Origin: Odobenus rosmarus divergens
Taxonomy: Eukaryota > Chordata > Mammalia > Carnivora > Odobenidae
Direction of reading: 5' to 3'
DNA: 64,000 nt
Assembly (NCBI RefSeq): GCF_000321225.1
Contig: NW_004450464.1
Coordinates: forward strand, 3,171,569 to 3,235,568
Position 1 is the first letter of the stretch, and the number at the start of each line of letters is the position of its first letter. The notes below the pieces were generated by a model that ran no database searches, was not told the origin of the DNA, and saw only the letters and a program-made list of their open reading frames with translations. A program made the position numbers and the translations under genes. Below, one piece after another: positions 22,306-32,597 of the stretch.

Positions 22306-23624
22306 GCAAAAACTGCAGTCTGATTTTCACATTATTTATTTGTCCCAGAAGTGGCAGACATTGGTTACTTTGCTTTCATTGCCAGCCAATTTGAATAGCA
22401 ATTTGATAAGTTGCTGTGTATCACATATTGTGCCCTAGAGAAGTGCAGTACTTTCTTAAGCCCCCTCCCCCCGACTGTATTCCATTGTATCAGTTTTAAT
22501 ACATGCAACCAAGTTTCTTCACCATCTTTATTTATGACACGTAATCAGGATTAAGAATCAAAGTTCTGATAGTGCTAAAGAATAATGGTTCCAAATCAAG
22601 AGAAACTAGTCCAGATTTAAATCATCTAGCATTTCATAGTCTCTTTTGAACATCAAAGTAAAATAAATGTTAAGTTGTCCTGCTCTCTTCTTGACTATAT
22701 TCTTTGGCTAGCTTGAACTGAAGGGTGCTTGGAGTTTCCCTGATCCCCCAGGGGAAATGGAAGATGGGTGGGGGCCCAGCTTTTCCTTGTGCTCTGTGCC
22801 TCCCTGGTAACAGTCTCAGGGGATCCAAACACATTTGAAGCTATTTCAGGCAGGTAATATTGGCTCAGCAAAAATGAAGCTGCTGGAAAGGGAAATGGTT
22901 TTACCTAAAATTTAATGGCATACATGGGATTTGGTGAAAGAAGAATACTGTGTTCTCTGCTGCCATCAACTATGTAGAACATTTTCTTTCTTTTTTTTTT
23001 TGGTCAAAATGGGTATATCCATTGTAAATCACTCTTTTTCTTTTGGTTAGGAATTGTTAAAATAGTCACGCATGACTAAAAACTTAAATTTTCAACTGTT
23101 TTATTCAACTGTTGCATCCTTCGTTTTCATTTAAAGTGATGAATATTAACAGTTTGAGTGTTTAACAAAGACACTTTAGAAAGTCATCTCTTTCTGTCTC
23201 TCTGTCTTGCAATTAAGTGAAGTGTGACAGTTTTGATGAATAACTCCTTTTTCCAGCCGTCAGTCCTATATGTTCACTAACATGTTGATCTAAACTTTTT
23301 TATGTGGAGAAGAACTGAGCATCTGATGCCATTGCTGATATTACAGCATGTGTAACATTTTATTTCTCTGAGGTCACGTGCAATAAATCAGAAGAGTGTG
23401 ACAAATATCTGGATAATTCAGGCTCAAATGTGATTACATAATTAATCAAAATCATTTCTATGAAGCTGGAATTCTTTGCTGAAACTATCCTCATTCCTTA
23501 ATTTTCAATTTCTTGCTAAATAGGTGGACAATTAATTTACTTCAATAAGGAGATAATGTTTGCTAAATGTATGCACTGAAGTGCTTTCCCGCTTAGTTTC
23601 CATTTTTTTCTTATAGAATTATAA
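22306..23624. other. Unannotated mostly unique sequence
   Basis: No gene or repeat was recognised. A C-rich CCCCCTCCCCCC-like patch occurs at about 22460-22472 and a poly-T run at about 22990-23001. Confidence 0.35.
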
Positions 23625-23725
23625 TTATTTCCTTATTTGTTCTGCCCTCCTCACCTGTGCACTCATCTTTTATTCTTCATCCTTCATTGTCTGGTCTATA
23701 ATAGACATTCATGAAATATTTGAGG
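23625..23725 (+). repeat. Probable L2 LINE 3' fragment
   Basis: 'cattgtctggtctataatag' and 'acattcatgaaatatttgag' loosely follow the L2 tail (tctggcacatagtagacactcaataaatatttgttgaa). Weak. Confidence 0.3.
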
Positions 23726-23869
23726 GGATCCAGCTTATGGCTGAGTACTGTGGGTCAATGAATCCCAGCACTTAAAGCATGTATATCTGGAATTGAAAGT
23801 TCAGACCAATTGGTTGCCTGAAATTTGTTGTACTGTATTAAGAAGGGCTTATCAACAGTCTCTGCAGCA

Positions 23870-24068
23870 GGATAGTTTGAGTTTAAATGCTAGGGCCATT
23901 GCTTATTGGCCATGTGGCCTTGACTACTTTATTTAATCACTCTGTGCCTCAGATTTCTCACCAGAATAGTTTTTGTAAGGCTTAAACAAGTTCATGTATG
24001 TAAGGTACTGAAAATGCACTTCATAAATTCTAAAGTATTAATATTACTTGTTATTATCGTTAGATAAG
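23870..24068 (+). repeat. MIR SINE
   Basis: 'gagtttaaatgctagggcc', 'ccatgtggccttgactac', 'ctctgtgcctcagatttctc', 'taaggcttaaacaagttcatg' (in part) and 'aaaatgcacttcataaattc' follow MIR in sense order: tRNA-derived head, core (tgtgaccttggg ... gtgcctcagtttcctc) and 3' part. Confidence 0.7.
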
Positions 24069-24384
24069 CTAGCTTCACCAAACCTATCAAGAAGATCCAA
24101 ACCTACCCTGCATCAGGAGAAAGGCTTGTCTATACAGATGCATTGAGTGGGCTTCTAGAGGCCCATTTGCCCTTTTCATTCCTTCCCTATACTGTGGAAC
24201 ATTTCAAAATCTTAAGATTTTTGTTTGCTTATTTGTTTTGGTTTTGCCTCTATTTTTTAGAGTAACTCATTTTCTCAAGAAAGTCCTTAGTAATATATAT
24301 AATCATGGATGGACTAAAAATCCGTTCCCTAGAAGTCATTACTTGCTGTTAACTTATCAGTTTATCAAGCAATTGGGATTGTGA
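24069..24384. other. Unannotated sequence
   Basis: No feature recognised. Confidence 0.3.
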
Positions 24385-24398
24385 GGTAACTTTGTTTT

Positions 24399-24596
24399 TT
24401 TTTTTTTTAAAGATTTTATTTATTTATTTGAGAGAAAGAATGAGAGAGAGACAGCACATGAGAGAGGGGAGGGTCAGAGGGAGAAGCAGACTCCCTGCCG
24501 AGCAGGGAGCCCGATGTGGGACTCGATCCCGGGACTCCAGGATCATGACCTGAGCCGAAGGCAGTCGCTTAACCAACTGAGCCACCCAGGCGCCCC
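24399..24596 (-). mobile_element. CAN-SINE, subfamily A, young
   Basis: Minus strand: GGGGCGCCTGGGTGGCTCAG, 'gcgactgccttcggctcagg', 'atcctggagtcccgggatc', 'gggagtctgcttctccctct' and AAATAAATAAATAAAATC tail. The 14-bp target-site duplication GGTAACTTTGTTTT is perfect (24385-24398 and 24597-24610). Confidence 0.95.
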
Positions 24597-24784
24597 GGTA
24601 ACTTTGTTTTGAGAAGAGTGAAGATGCAGAGGTTAAAGCCTAGGTGGTAGATCCTGAGTTACCAGAAGAAAGACCTGATTTTGGCAACCGCGACAAGGGA
24701 GGAGAGACAAGAAACAAGCCAAAATTGAGAGAAGCAGGTGGATTTTCTTAGTTCTTCGAAGGCCCTTTCTCATGTCATCATTAT

Positions 24785-25400
24785 AAAAAACAAAGAATCT
24801 GGCAGTTTGTCAACAGGTTAAACACAGAATGACCACATGATCCAACAATTGCAATCCTAGGTATCTACCCTAAAGAATTAAATGCAAGACTTGAACCGAT
24901 GCTTGTGTATCTTCAGAGTAGCAATATTCATAAAAGATAAAAGGTGGGGAAAAAAAACAAGTGTTTGTCACTTGTGAATAGATAAACAAAATGTGATGTA
25001 TATACATGTCATGGAATATTATTTAGCCATAAAATGTTACTAAATTTTGCTACATGCTACAATCCAGATGCAAGTACAGATATATATGCTACCATATAAA
25101 TGGAGCCAGACACAGAGAACAAACATTGTATGATTCCACTTATTTGAAGTACCTAGAATGGACAAATTCATAGAGACAGAAAGTAAAAGAGAGGTTACCA
25201 AGTGCAGGAGAACAGGAGTGTTGGCTGGTTATTGTTTAATGGATACACAGTTTCAGTTTTGACAGAAGAAAAAAGTTCTGGAAATAGATAGTGGTGACGG
25301 CTGCAGAACACTGTGAATGTATTTAATGCCACTGAACTGTAGGCTTAAAAATGGTTAAAATAGTACATTTGATGTTGTATATATCTACTACAATTAAAAA
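24785..25400 (+). repeat. L1MA/L1MB-type LINE 3' end
   Basis: Sense-strand L1 wording is clear: 'atggaatattatttagcc', 'gctacaatccagatgcaag', 'ttgtatgattccacttattt', 'tagagacagaaagtaaaag', 'atagatagtggtgacggc' and 'ccactgaactgtaggctt', ending in 'ctactacaattaaaaaaga'. This is the last part of ORF2 plus the 3' UTR of a mid-aged L1. ORF2 is broken by stops. A SINE landed in its A-rich tail at 25409. Confidence 0.75.
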
Positions 25401-25408
25401 AGAAATCC

Positions 25409-25531
25409 GGGGCACCTGAGTGGCTCAGTCAGTTGAGTGTCCAACTCTTGATCTCAGCTCAGGTCCTGATCTGAGGATCATAAGTTTGAGCCCCAAGTTG
25501 AGCTCCACACTGGGAGTGGAGCATACTTTAA
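25409..25531 (+). mobile_element. CAN-SINE, older and 3'-shortened
   Basis: GGGGCACCTGAGTGGCTCAG head, 'tccaactcttgatctcagc', 'ggtcctgatctgaggatcat' and 'gagctccacactgggagtgg'. The CT-rich body and AATAAA tail are missing; the copy ends after about 120 bp. The flanks AAAAAGAAATC (about 25397-25407) and AAAAAGGAAATC (about 25530-25541) are a likely target-site duplication. Confidence 0.85.
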
Positions 25532-25541
25532 AAAGGAAATC

Positions 25542-25665
25542 AACGAGGTTTGCTTTTTCTCCATTGTACAGGAGTGTATGGGACTTGCCAAAGGGTACCT
25601 GGCTCATCTCTATTTCTGCTACATTATGAGCTTCTACTCAAGTATCAGATTCATTTCAAAGATTT
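25542..25665. other. Unique sequence beside the L1
   Basis: Short non-repetitive stretch ending in TCAAAGATTT (25656-25665), the probable target-site duplication of the minus-strand L1. Confidence 0.4.
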
Positions 25666-28138
25666 CCTTTCCTTTTTTCAAGTTTTTTATTTAATTCCAG
25701 TTAGTGAACATAGAGTGTTACCTTAGTTTCACTATACAATATAGTGACTCAACAATTCCACACAACACCCAGTGCTCATCACTACAAGGACACTCCTTAA
25801 TCCCTATCACCCAATTCCTCACCCCCACTTCCTTCTGGTAACCATCAATTTGTTCTCTATAGTTAGGAGTCTGTTTCTTAGTTTGACTCTCTCTCTCTTT
25901 TCTTTTCCCTTTGCTTGTTTGTTTTCTTTCTTAAATTGCACATATGAGTGAAATCATATGGAATTTGTCTTTCTCTGATTTATTTTGCTTAGGATTATAC
26001 TCTTTAGCTCCATCCATGTCATTGCAAAAGGCAAGATTTCATTCTTTTTGATGGCTGGATAGTATTCCATACACACACACGCACACACACACATATACAT
26101 ATACCACCTCTTCTTTATCCATTCATCAGTCATTAGACACTTGGGCTGCTTCCATATCTTGGCTATTGTAAATAATGCGTGTATCCCTTTGAATGAGTGT
26201 TTTTGTATTCTTTGGGTAAATACCCAGTAATGCAATTGTTGATTGTAGGGTAGTTCTATTTTTAACTTTTGAAGACTCTCCATACTGTTTTCCACAGTGG
26301 CTGCACAGTTTGCATTCCCACCAGCAGCGCAAGAGGGTTCCTGTTTCTCCACATCCTCACCAACACCTGTTGTTACTTGTGTTGTTGATTTTAGCCATTC
26401 TGACAGGTGTGAGGAAATACCACATTGCAGTTTTGATTGGTGTTTCCCTGATAATAAGTGATGATGAGTGAACATCTTTTCATGTGCCTCTTGGTCATCT
26501 GTATGTCTTCTTTGGAGAAATGTCTGTTCATGTCTTGTCCCCATATTTTAATTGGATTTTTTGGTTTTTGGGTGTTGAATTGTAAAAGTTCTTCATATAT
26601 CTTAGATACTGACCCTTTATTGAATATGTCATTTGCAAGTATTTTCTCCCATTCCATAGGTTGCCTTTTAGTTCTGTTGATTGTTTCTTTCACTGTGCAG
26701 AAGCTTTTTATTGTGATGTAGTCCCAATAGCTTATATTTGCTTTTGTTTCCCTTGCCTTAGGGGACCTATTTTGAAAATGTTTCTATGGCCGATGTCAGA
26801 AAAGTTACTGCCTGTGCTCTCTTGTAGGATTTTTATGGTTCCAGGTCTCACATTTAAGTCTTTAATCCATTTTAAATTTATTATTGTGTATGGTGTACGA
26901 AAGTGGTCCAGTTTCATTCTTTTGTGTGTTACTGTCCAGTTTTCCCAACACCATTTGTTGAAGAGCCAGTTGTATATTCCTTCCTGCTTTGTCAAAGATT
27001 AATTGACCATACAGTTGTAGTTCCTTCCTGGGTTTTCTATTCTGTTCCACTGATCTATGTGTCTATTTTTATGCCAGTACCATACTGCTTTGATTACTGC
27101 AGATTTGCAATATGACATGAAGTCTGAAATTGTGATACTTCCAATTTTGCATTTCTTTTTCAAGATTGCTTCAGCCATTCGTGGTCTCTCGTGGTTCTGT
27201 CCAAATTTTAGGATTATTTGTTCTAGTTCTGTGAACCATGCTGTCGGTATCTTGACAAGGATTGCATTGAATGTATAGATTTTTTGGGTAAAATAGACAT
27301 TTTAATGACATTGGTTGTTCTAATCCATGAGCAAGGAATGCCTTTTCATTTTTTGTGTCATCTTCATTTCTTTCATCAGTATTTTAGAGTTTTCAGAGTA
27401 CGTGTCTTTCACCTCTTTGTTTAAATTTATACCTAAGTATCTTTATTATTTTGGGTGCAATTGTAAATGGAATTGTTTTCTTAATTTCTTTCTGCTGTTT
27501 CATTATTGTTATACAGAAATGCAACAGACTTCGGTAGATTGTTTTTGTATCCTGTGATATCAGTTTTAGCAGTTTTTTGGTAGAGTTTTTGGATTGTCTA
27601 TATATAGTATCATGTCATTTGCAAATAGTGAAAGTTTTACTTCTTTCTTGCCAGTTGGGATGCCTTTTATTTCTTTCTCTTGTGTGATTGCTGTGGCTAG
27701 GACTTCCAGTACTGTGTTCAATACTAGCGATGAGAGTGGATATCCCTGTCTTGTTCCTGATCTTGGGGGAAAGACTCAGTTTTTCCCCATTGAGAATGAT
27801 GTTACCTGTGGATTTTCATATATGGGCTGTATTACGTTGAGGTTTGTTCACTCTAAACCTACTTTGTTGAGGGTTTTTTATCATTAGTGGATATTGTATT
27901 TTGTCAAATGATTTTTTCTGTATTTGTTGAAGTGATCATATGGTTCTTATCCTTTCTCTTATTGATGTGATGTATGACCTTGACTGATTTGCAAATATTG
28001 AACCACCCTTGCAACCCAGGAATAAATCCCACTTGATCTTAGTGAATGATTCTTTTTAATGCATTGTTGAATTCAGTTTACTAGTATTTTGTTGAGGATT
28101 TTTGCATCTTTGTTCATCAGAGATATTGGCCTGTAGCT

Positions 28139-28181
28139 CTCTCTCTTTCTCTCTCTCTCCTTTTTTTTTTTTTTTTTTGGT
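28139..28181 (+). repeat. Polypyrimidine microsatellite inside L1
   Basis: A CTCTCT run followed by about 20 T interrupts the L1 ORF2 wording 'ggcctgtagctctc' and 'gcctttatctggttttgg'. It is an expansion of a short T/C tract present in L1 and disrupts the frame. Confidence 0.8.
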
Positions 28182-28315
28182 GCCTTTATCTGGTTTTGGT
28201 ATCAGGGAAATACTGGCCTCATAGAATAAATTTGAAAATTTTCCTTCCTTCTCTATTTTTGGAATAGTTTGAGAAGAATAGGTATTAACTCTCCTTTAAA
28301 TATTTAGTAGAATTT

Positions 28316-28367
28316 GTCTGTGAAGCCATCTGGTCCTGGTTGTCTGTGAAGCCATCTGGTCCTAGAC
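28316..28367. repeat. 26-bp tandem duplication in L1 ORF2
   Basis: The segment TGAAGCCATCTGGTCCTG recurs exactly 26 bp later (28321 and 28347), with TGTC before each. In the ORF2 sense it duplicates the conserved GPDGF motif of the reverse transcriptase, and 26 is not a multiple of 3, so it shifts the frame. Confidence 0.85.
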
Positions 28368-29999
28368 TTTTGTTTTTTGAGAGTTTTTGATTACTGATGC
28401 AATTTCTTTGCTGGTAATTGGTCTGTTCAAATTTTCTAATTCTTCCTGTTTCAGTTTTGGTAGGTTATATGTTTCTAGGAATTTAACCATTTCTTCTAGG
28501 TTGTCCAATTTGTTGGAATATGGTTTTTCATAAATATTCTCATGATTGTATTTCTGTGGTGTTGGTTGTTATTTCTCCTCTCTCATTTGAGATTTTATTT
28601 ATTTGAGTCCTTTCTATTTTTTTCTTGATAAGTCTGGCTAGAGACATCAATTTTATTGATTTTTTTTTTCAAAGAACCAGCTCCTGGTTTTATTGATCAT
28701 TGTTTTTCTGTGTGTGCTTTTTGTTTTGTGTTTTGTTTTGTTTTGTTTCTGTATCATATATTTCTGCTCTAATCTTTATTATTTCCTTCCTTGTGCTGGT
28801 TTTAAGGTTGTTTTCTTTTTCTGGCTCCTTTAGGTATAAGGTTAGGTTGTTTGAGACTTTTCTTGCTTCCCTAAGTAGGTCTGTATTGCTAAAAGCATCC
28901 ATCTTGACCCACTTTTGCTGCATCTCAAAGGTTTTGAATCATTGTTTTCATTTTCATTTGTTTCCATGTACTTTTTAATTTCTTCTTTTATTTTGTGGTT
29001 GACCCATTCATTGTTTAATAGCATGTTATTTAACCTCCATGCATTTCTGCTCTTTGCAGATTTTTTTCCTGTGGTTGACTACTAGTTTCATAGTGTTGTG
29101 GTCAGAAAAAAATGCATAATATGACTTCAGCCTTTTTGAATTTTTTGAGGCTTGTTTTGTGGCCTACCATATGATCTCTTCTGGAGATTCTATTATGTTC
29201 ATTTGAAAGAATGTGTGTTTGGCTGTTTTAGAATGGAATGTTATGAATATATCTGTTAAGTCCATCCAGTCCAGTGTATCATTCAAAGCCATTATTTCCT
29301 TGCTGATTTTCTGTTTAGATGATCTGTCTTTTGATGTAAATGGGGTGTTAAAGTCCCCTACTATTTTTTAACCACTATAAATTCGTTCCTTTATGTTTGT
29401 TTTTAACTATGTTATGTATTTGGGTGCTCCCATGTTGGGTGCTTAAATTTTTACAATCGTTATATCTTCTTATTGAATTGTCCCTATTATTATTATTATT
29501 TGTCTCTTGTCACAGTCTTTGTTTTAAAGTGTATTTTGTCTGATATAACTATTACTACTCCGGCTTTCTTTTGACATCCATTTGCATGGTAAAATGTTTC
29601 TCCATCCCCTTAACTTTCAACCTGCAGTTGTCTTTAGGTCTAAAATGAGTCTCTTGTAAGCGACATATAGATAGGTCTTGTTTTTTTATCCATTCTGTCA
29701 CCTTAGGTCTTTTGATTGGAGTGTTTAGTCCATTTACATTCAAAGAAATTATTGATAGATATGGATTTATTGTTGTTTTACTGCCTCTTTTGTGGTTGTT
29801 TCTGAAGATTTTCTCTGGTCCTTTCTTGTCTTTGTCTCTTTCATGGTTTGCTTCTTTTCTATAGTGTTATGTTTGGATTTCCTCCTCTTTATTCTTTACA
29901 TATTTATTAGTGATTTTTGATTTGTGGTTACCATTAGGTTTATATATGTAACCTCTTCTGCATATAGCAGTCTATATTAAGTTGATACTTGTTTATGTT

Positions 30000-31174
30000 T
30001 AACCCATTCTTTTCTCCTCTCCTCCCCATGTTTTAGGTATGTAATATCATATTTTACACCCTTTCATTTTGTGACTTCCCGGACTGATACTTTACAAATA
30101 TATTCATTTTTATTGCTTTTGTGTTTCCTACCTTCATACGGTCACTTTTGATCTTTCCTTTCTACTCAAAGTCTCTCATTCTATTGTGAATGGTAGCCTT
30201 GCTGGATAGAATATTCTTTTTTTTTTAAGATTTTTATTTATTTGAGAGAGAGACAATGAGAGAGAGCAGGAGCACATGAGATGGGGGGAGGGTCCAAGGG
30301 AGAAGCAGACTCCCTGCCGAGCAGGGAGCCCGATGCGGGACTCGATCCAGGGACTCCAGGATCATGACCTGAGCCGAAGGCAGTGGCTTAACCAACTGAG
30401 CCACCCAGGCGCCCAGGATAGAATATTCTTGACTGCAGATTTTTCCCAGTTGGCACTTTGAATATATAATGCCACTCCCTTCTGGCTGGTAAGTTTCTCC
30501 TGAAAGTTCTCTTTTAGCCTTATGGAGTTTCCCTTGTATGTAACTGTCCTTTTTTGTGTGTTGCTACTTTTAAAATTTATGTATATATATATTTTTTTTT
30601 TAATTTTGTCACTTTAACTACAATATGTCTTTGCATGGATCTGCTTTGGTTGATTTTATTTGGAATTCTCTGTGCCTTCTGGATCTGGATATCTGTTTCC
30701 TTCCCTACATTAGGGATGTTTCCAACTGTTATCTCTTCAAATAAATTTTCTGCCCCTTTTTCTTCTGGGACTCCTATAATGTGAATGTTATTACATTTGA
30801 TGGAGTCACTGTGTCCCCTAAATCTATTTTCATTTTGCATAATTATTTGTTCTCTCTTTTGTTCAGCTTCTTTCCATTACTCTGTCATCTAGGTCACTAA
30901 TTTGTTCCTCTGCTTTTTCCAGCTTGGTGTTCATTCCATCAAATGTGTTTCTCATTTTATTTATTGAGCCTTTTATCTCTGTTATATTATTTGTTATCTT
31001 TGGGTTAAGGGTCTCACTCATGTCTTCCACTCTTTTCTCATACCCAGTAAGTACCTTTATGATTATTACTTTAAATTCTCTATGAGGCTTGTTACATATG
31101 CTTGCTTCACATAGATCTGTGGCCATGGGCCAGTCTTGTTCTGTCCTTTAGGACAAATTCTTCTGTTTTCTCAT
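30000..31174 (-). pseudogene. L1 ORF1 (RNA-binding chaperone), broken
   Basis: The start reads MRKQKNLS from ATG at 31174-31172, then hits a TAA stop at 31150-31148 as codon 9. Beyond it, a coiled-coil-like segment (KLEKAEEQISDLDDRV, near 30890-30940) and the RRM/C-terminal domain (NIHIIGVPEEKGAENLFEE, near 30720-30790; QKAQRIPNKIN) are recognisable. The C-terminal domain is cut by a CAN-SINE at 30219-30415, within wording that otherwise reads ...RIFYPARL. ORF1p normally binds L1 RNA as a trimer; this copy cannot make it. Confidence 0.88.
30219..30415 (-). mobile_element. CAN-SINE, subfamily A, inside L1 ORF1
   Basis: Minus strand: GGGCGCCTGGGTGGCTCAG, 'atcctggagtccctggatc', 'gggagtctgcttctcccttg' and AAATAAAAATC tail. 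The 15-bp target-site duplication GGATAGAATATTCTT is perfect (30204-30218 and 30416-30430) and consists of L1 ORF1 sequence, so the SINE is younger than the L1. Confidence 0.96.
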
Positions 31175-32347
31175 TTTGTCTAAATCTCTGTGCCTGTTTA
31201 TCTGTTAAGATAGTCAGCTTCCTCTCCTGTTCTTGAGAGTAATGGCGTTATGAAGAAGAGGTCCCATAGTGCCCTGCAGTGTAGTGTCCTCTGTCCCCTA
31301 GGTTCTGGCACTTCAGGGAGTGTCTCCAATGTGTACTCAGCTGTTGTGTCCTGGCCCTTTTGTCCTTTAGGCCAGTTGTCTGCAGAGGCTCTTTTTGCCT
31401 GTTGTGGGCAGTGTTTGGTCCCTGGCCAGAATGTGGCATGTTTTAACCAGATATGCTCTGGTCTTATTGTGAAGTGAGACCTGTCACCACTGCCACCAGA
31501 ATCAAGGCCCTGCAAAACTTCTAGGTCTGGAGACATGGTATTGGCAGGGTTTGGGGCCAGTCTACTGGTGGAGGGGGGCCCACTGTGCTGGGACTGAGGC
31601 ACGTATGACTGGGAAGAGTAGTCCCACCAGAGCCCAGTGGAGGTGTGGCCTGGTGTAAGACAGTTAGTTAGTGAGTGTCCATCTGTGCTTGTTCCTGCAG
31701 GTGGTCCTGTGCATATGCTGTGAGACAGGGGAGGGAAATGACATCAGCCATTTCCTTTGTTCCTTGAGGGGTCTGTCCATGAATACCACCTCCCAGGGAC
31801 ATGCTTGGAGATGAACAAATAATTTCCCCACTGTGTGCTCCAGGCATTCCTTTTATTGCTATTTCCACACTGTATGTTTGCAGGCTGTTTGCTCTGCCTT
31901 CTCCCCTATAGTAGTGTAATACCCTCCAGGCTCTCCCCAAGCCAAGCCCACTGACCTTTAGAACTCCAGGCTTTAAGATACAGCGTTTGCAAGAACTCAA
32001 TGAAATTCAGCCTCCCTCACTTTCCAAACCAATTGCTATGGGAATTCATCTTCCTGTCAGGGCTCCCCTGTGTCTTGGTCTATTTCTTTCCTTTCTATGT
32101 GACTTCAGCTTCCTCCCCATCACAGTGGCCATGATCTGTTTCTCTCCCAAACTACGTGTCTGCACTTCCTACCTTCTTTGATGTGTCCTCTTCTCTACCT
32201 CTATTTGTGGAGTTTGCCAGTCTTCCAGTTGGTTTTTAGGATGATTGGTATTTAGGGTATTTAGGATGATTTGATAGTTGTCTAGTTGTATTTGTGGGAC
32301 AAGGCGAGCCTAGGTCCTTCTACTCCAGTGCCATCTTTCCTCTCTCC
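31175..32347 (-). promoter_or_regulatory. L1 5' UTR with degenerate internal promoter
   Basis: About 1.17 kb lies between the element's 5' end and ORF1. It starts AGATGGCACTGGAGTAG (minus strand, near 32335), resembling the carnivore L1 5' end that carries the internal RNA polymerase II promoter. It is richer in G+C than the ORFs. Open frames here (for example 31602-31198 minus) are not known L1 proteins. Activity is unlikely but not excluded. Confidence 0.6.
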
Positions 32348-32378
32348 TCAAAGGTTTATTTTCTTTATCGCTTTTTCT

Positions 32379-32580
32379 TTTCTTTTATTTTTTTAAGATT
32401 TTATTTATTTATTTGACAGAGAGAGACACAGCGAGAGAGGGAACACAAGTGGGGGAGTGGGAGAGGGAGAAGCAGGCTCCCTGCTGAGCAGGGAGTCTGA
32501 CGTGGGGCTCGATCCCAGGACCCTGGGATCATGACCTGAGCCGAAGGCAGACGCTTAACAACTGAGTCACCCAGGCACCC
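32379..32580 (-). mobile_element. CAN-SINE, subfamily B
   Basis: Minus strand: GGGTGCCTGGGTGACTCAG, 'ggtcatgatcccagggtcc', 'tcccccacttgtgttccctc', 'cgctgtgtctctctctgtc' and AAATAAATAAAATC tail. The target-site duplication TCTTTATCGCTTTTTCT (from 32362) and TCTTTATAGCTTTTTCT (32581-32597) has one mismatch. It sits about 15 bp beyond the 5' end of the L1. Confidence 0.93.
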
Positions 32581-32597
32581 TCTTTATAGCTTTTTCT

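Larger units (their letters stand above)
25954..29780 (-). pseudogene. L1 ORF2 (endonuclease-reverse transcriptase), broken
   Basis: The N-terminal endonuclease is readable at 29743-29555: LNVNGLNTPIKR, then WIKKQD and the catalytic-Glu block LQETHF. The reverse transcriptase block GPDGF is at about 28325-28365 and is tandemly duplicated. The FADD-type active-site motif is at 27614-27625 but reads F-A-N-D, so the first catalytic Asp is lost. The C-terminal part is open for 196 codons (26544-25954) and ends ...NQRKTNSI with the stop at 25954. A (CA)n stretch at about 26072-26092 adds a VCVCACVC-like insertion near the C terminus. The length of about 3.8 kb matches intact ORF2 (about 1,275 codons), but stops and frameshifts break it many times. 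Confidence 0.9.
25666..32347 (-). mobile_element. L1: Nearly full-length L1 LINE, inactive
   Basis: A 6.7-kb L1 in reverse orientation (about 6.5 kb without the inserted SINE). In its own 5'-to-3' sense: 5' UTR 32347-31175 beginning GAGGAGAGAGGAAAGATGGC; ORF1 about 31174-30000; ORF2 about 29780-25954; 3' UTR 25953-25666 with a weak A-rich end. The sequences TCAAAGATTT (25656-25665) and TCAAAGGTTT (32348-32357) are a plausible 10-bp target-site duplication with one mismatch. L1 copies itself by target-primed reverse transcription using ORF1p and ORF2p. This copy is dead: both frames carry stops or shifts, and a SINE sits in ORF1. The 5' UTR type agrees with a carnivore L1. Antisense open frames on the plus strand throughout it are shadows. 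Confidence 0.93.

Noticed and set aside
25954..26544. 196-codon open frame on the minus strand as a gene
   Set aside because: It is the C-terminal end of L1 ORF2 (for example MEYYPAIKKNEI), in register with the rest of a dead L1.
26661..27887. Several 70-113 codon hydrophobic open frames on the plus strand
   Set aside because: They are antisense shadows of L1 ORF2; their Phe/Leu/Ser-rich make-up comes from reading A-rich coding DNA backwards.
31198..31602. 134-codon minus-strand frame near the L1 5' end
   Set aside because: It lies in the L1 5' UTR, contains no known L1 domain and has no support beyond length.
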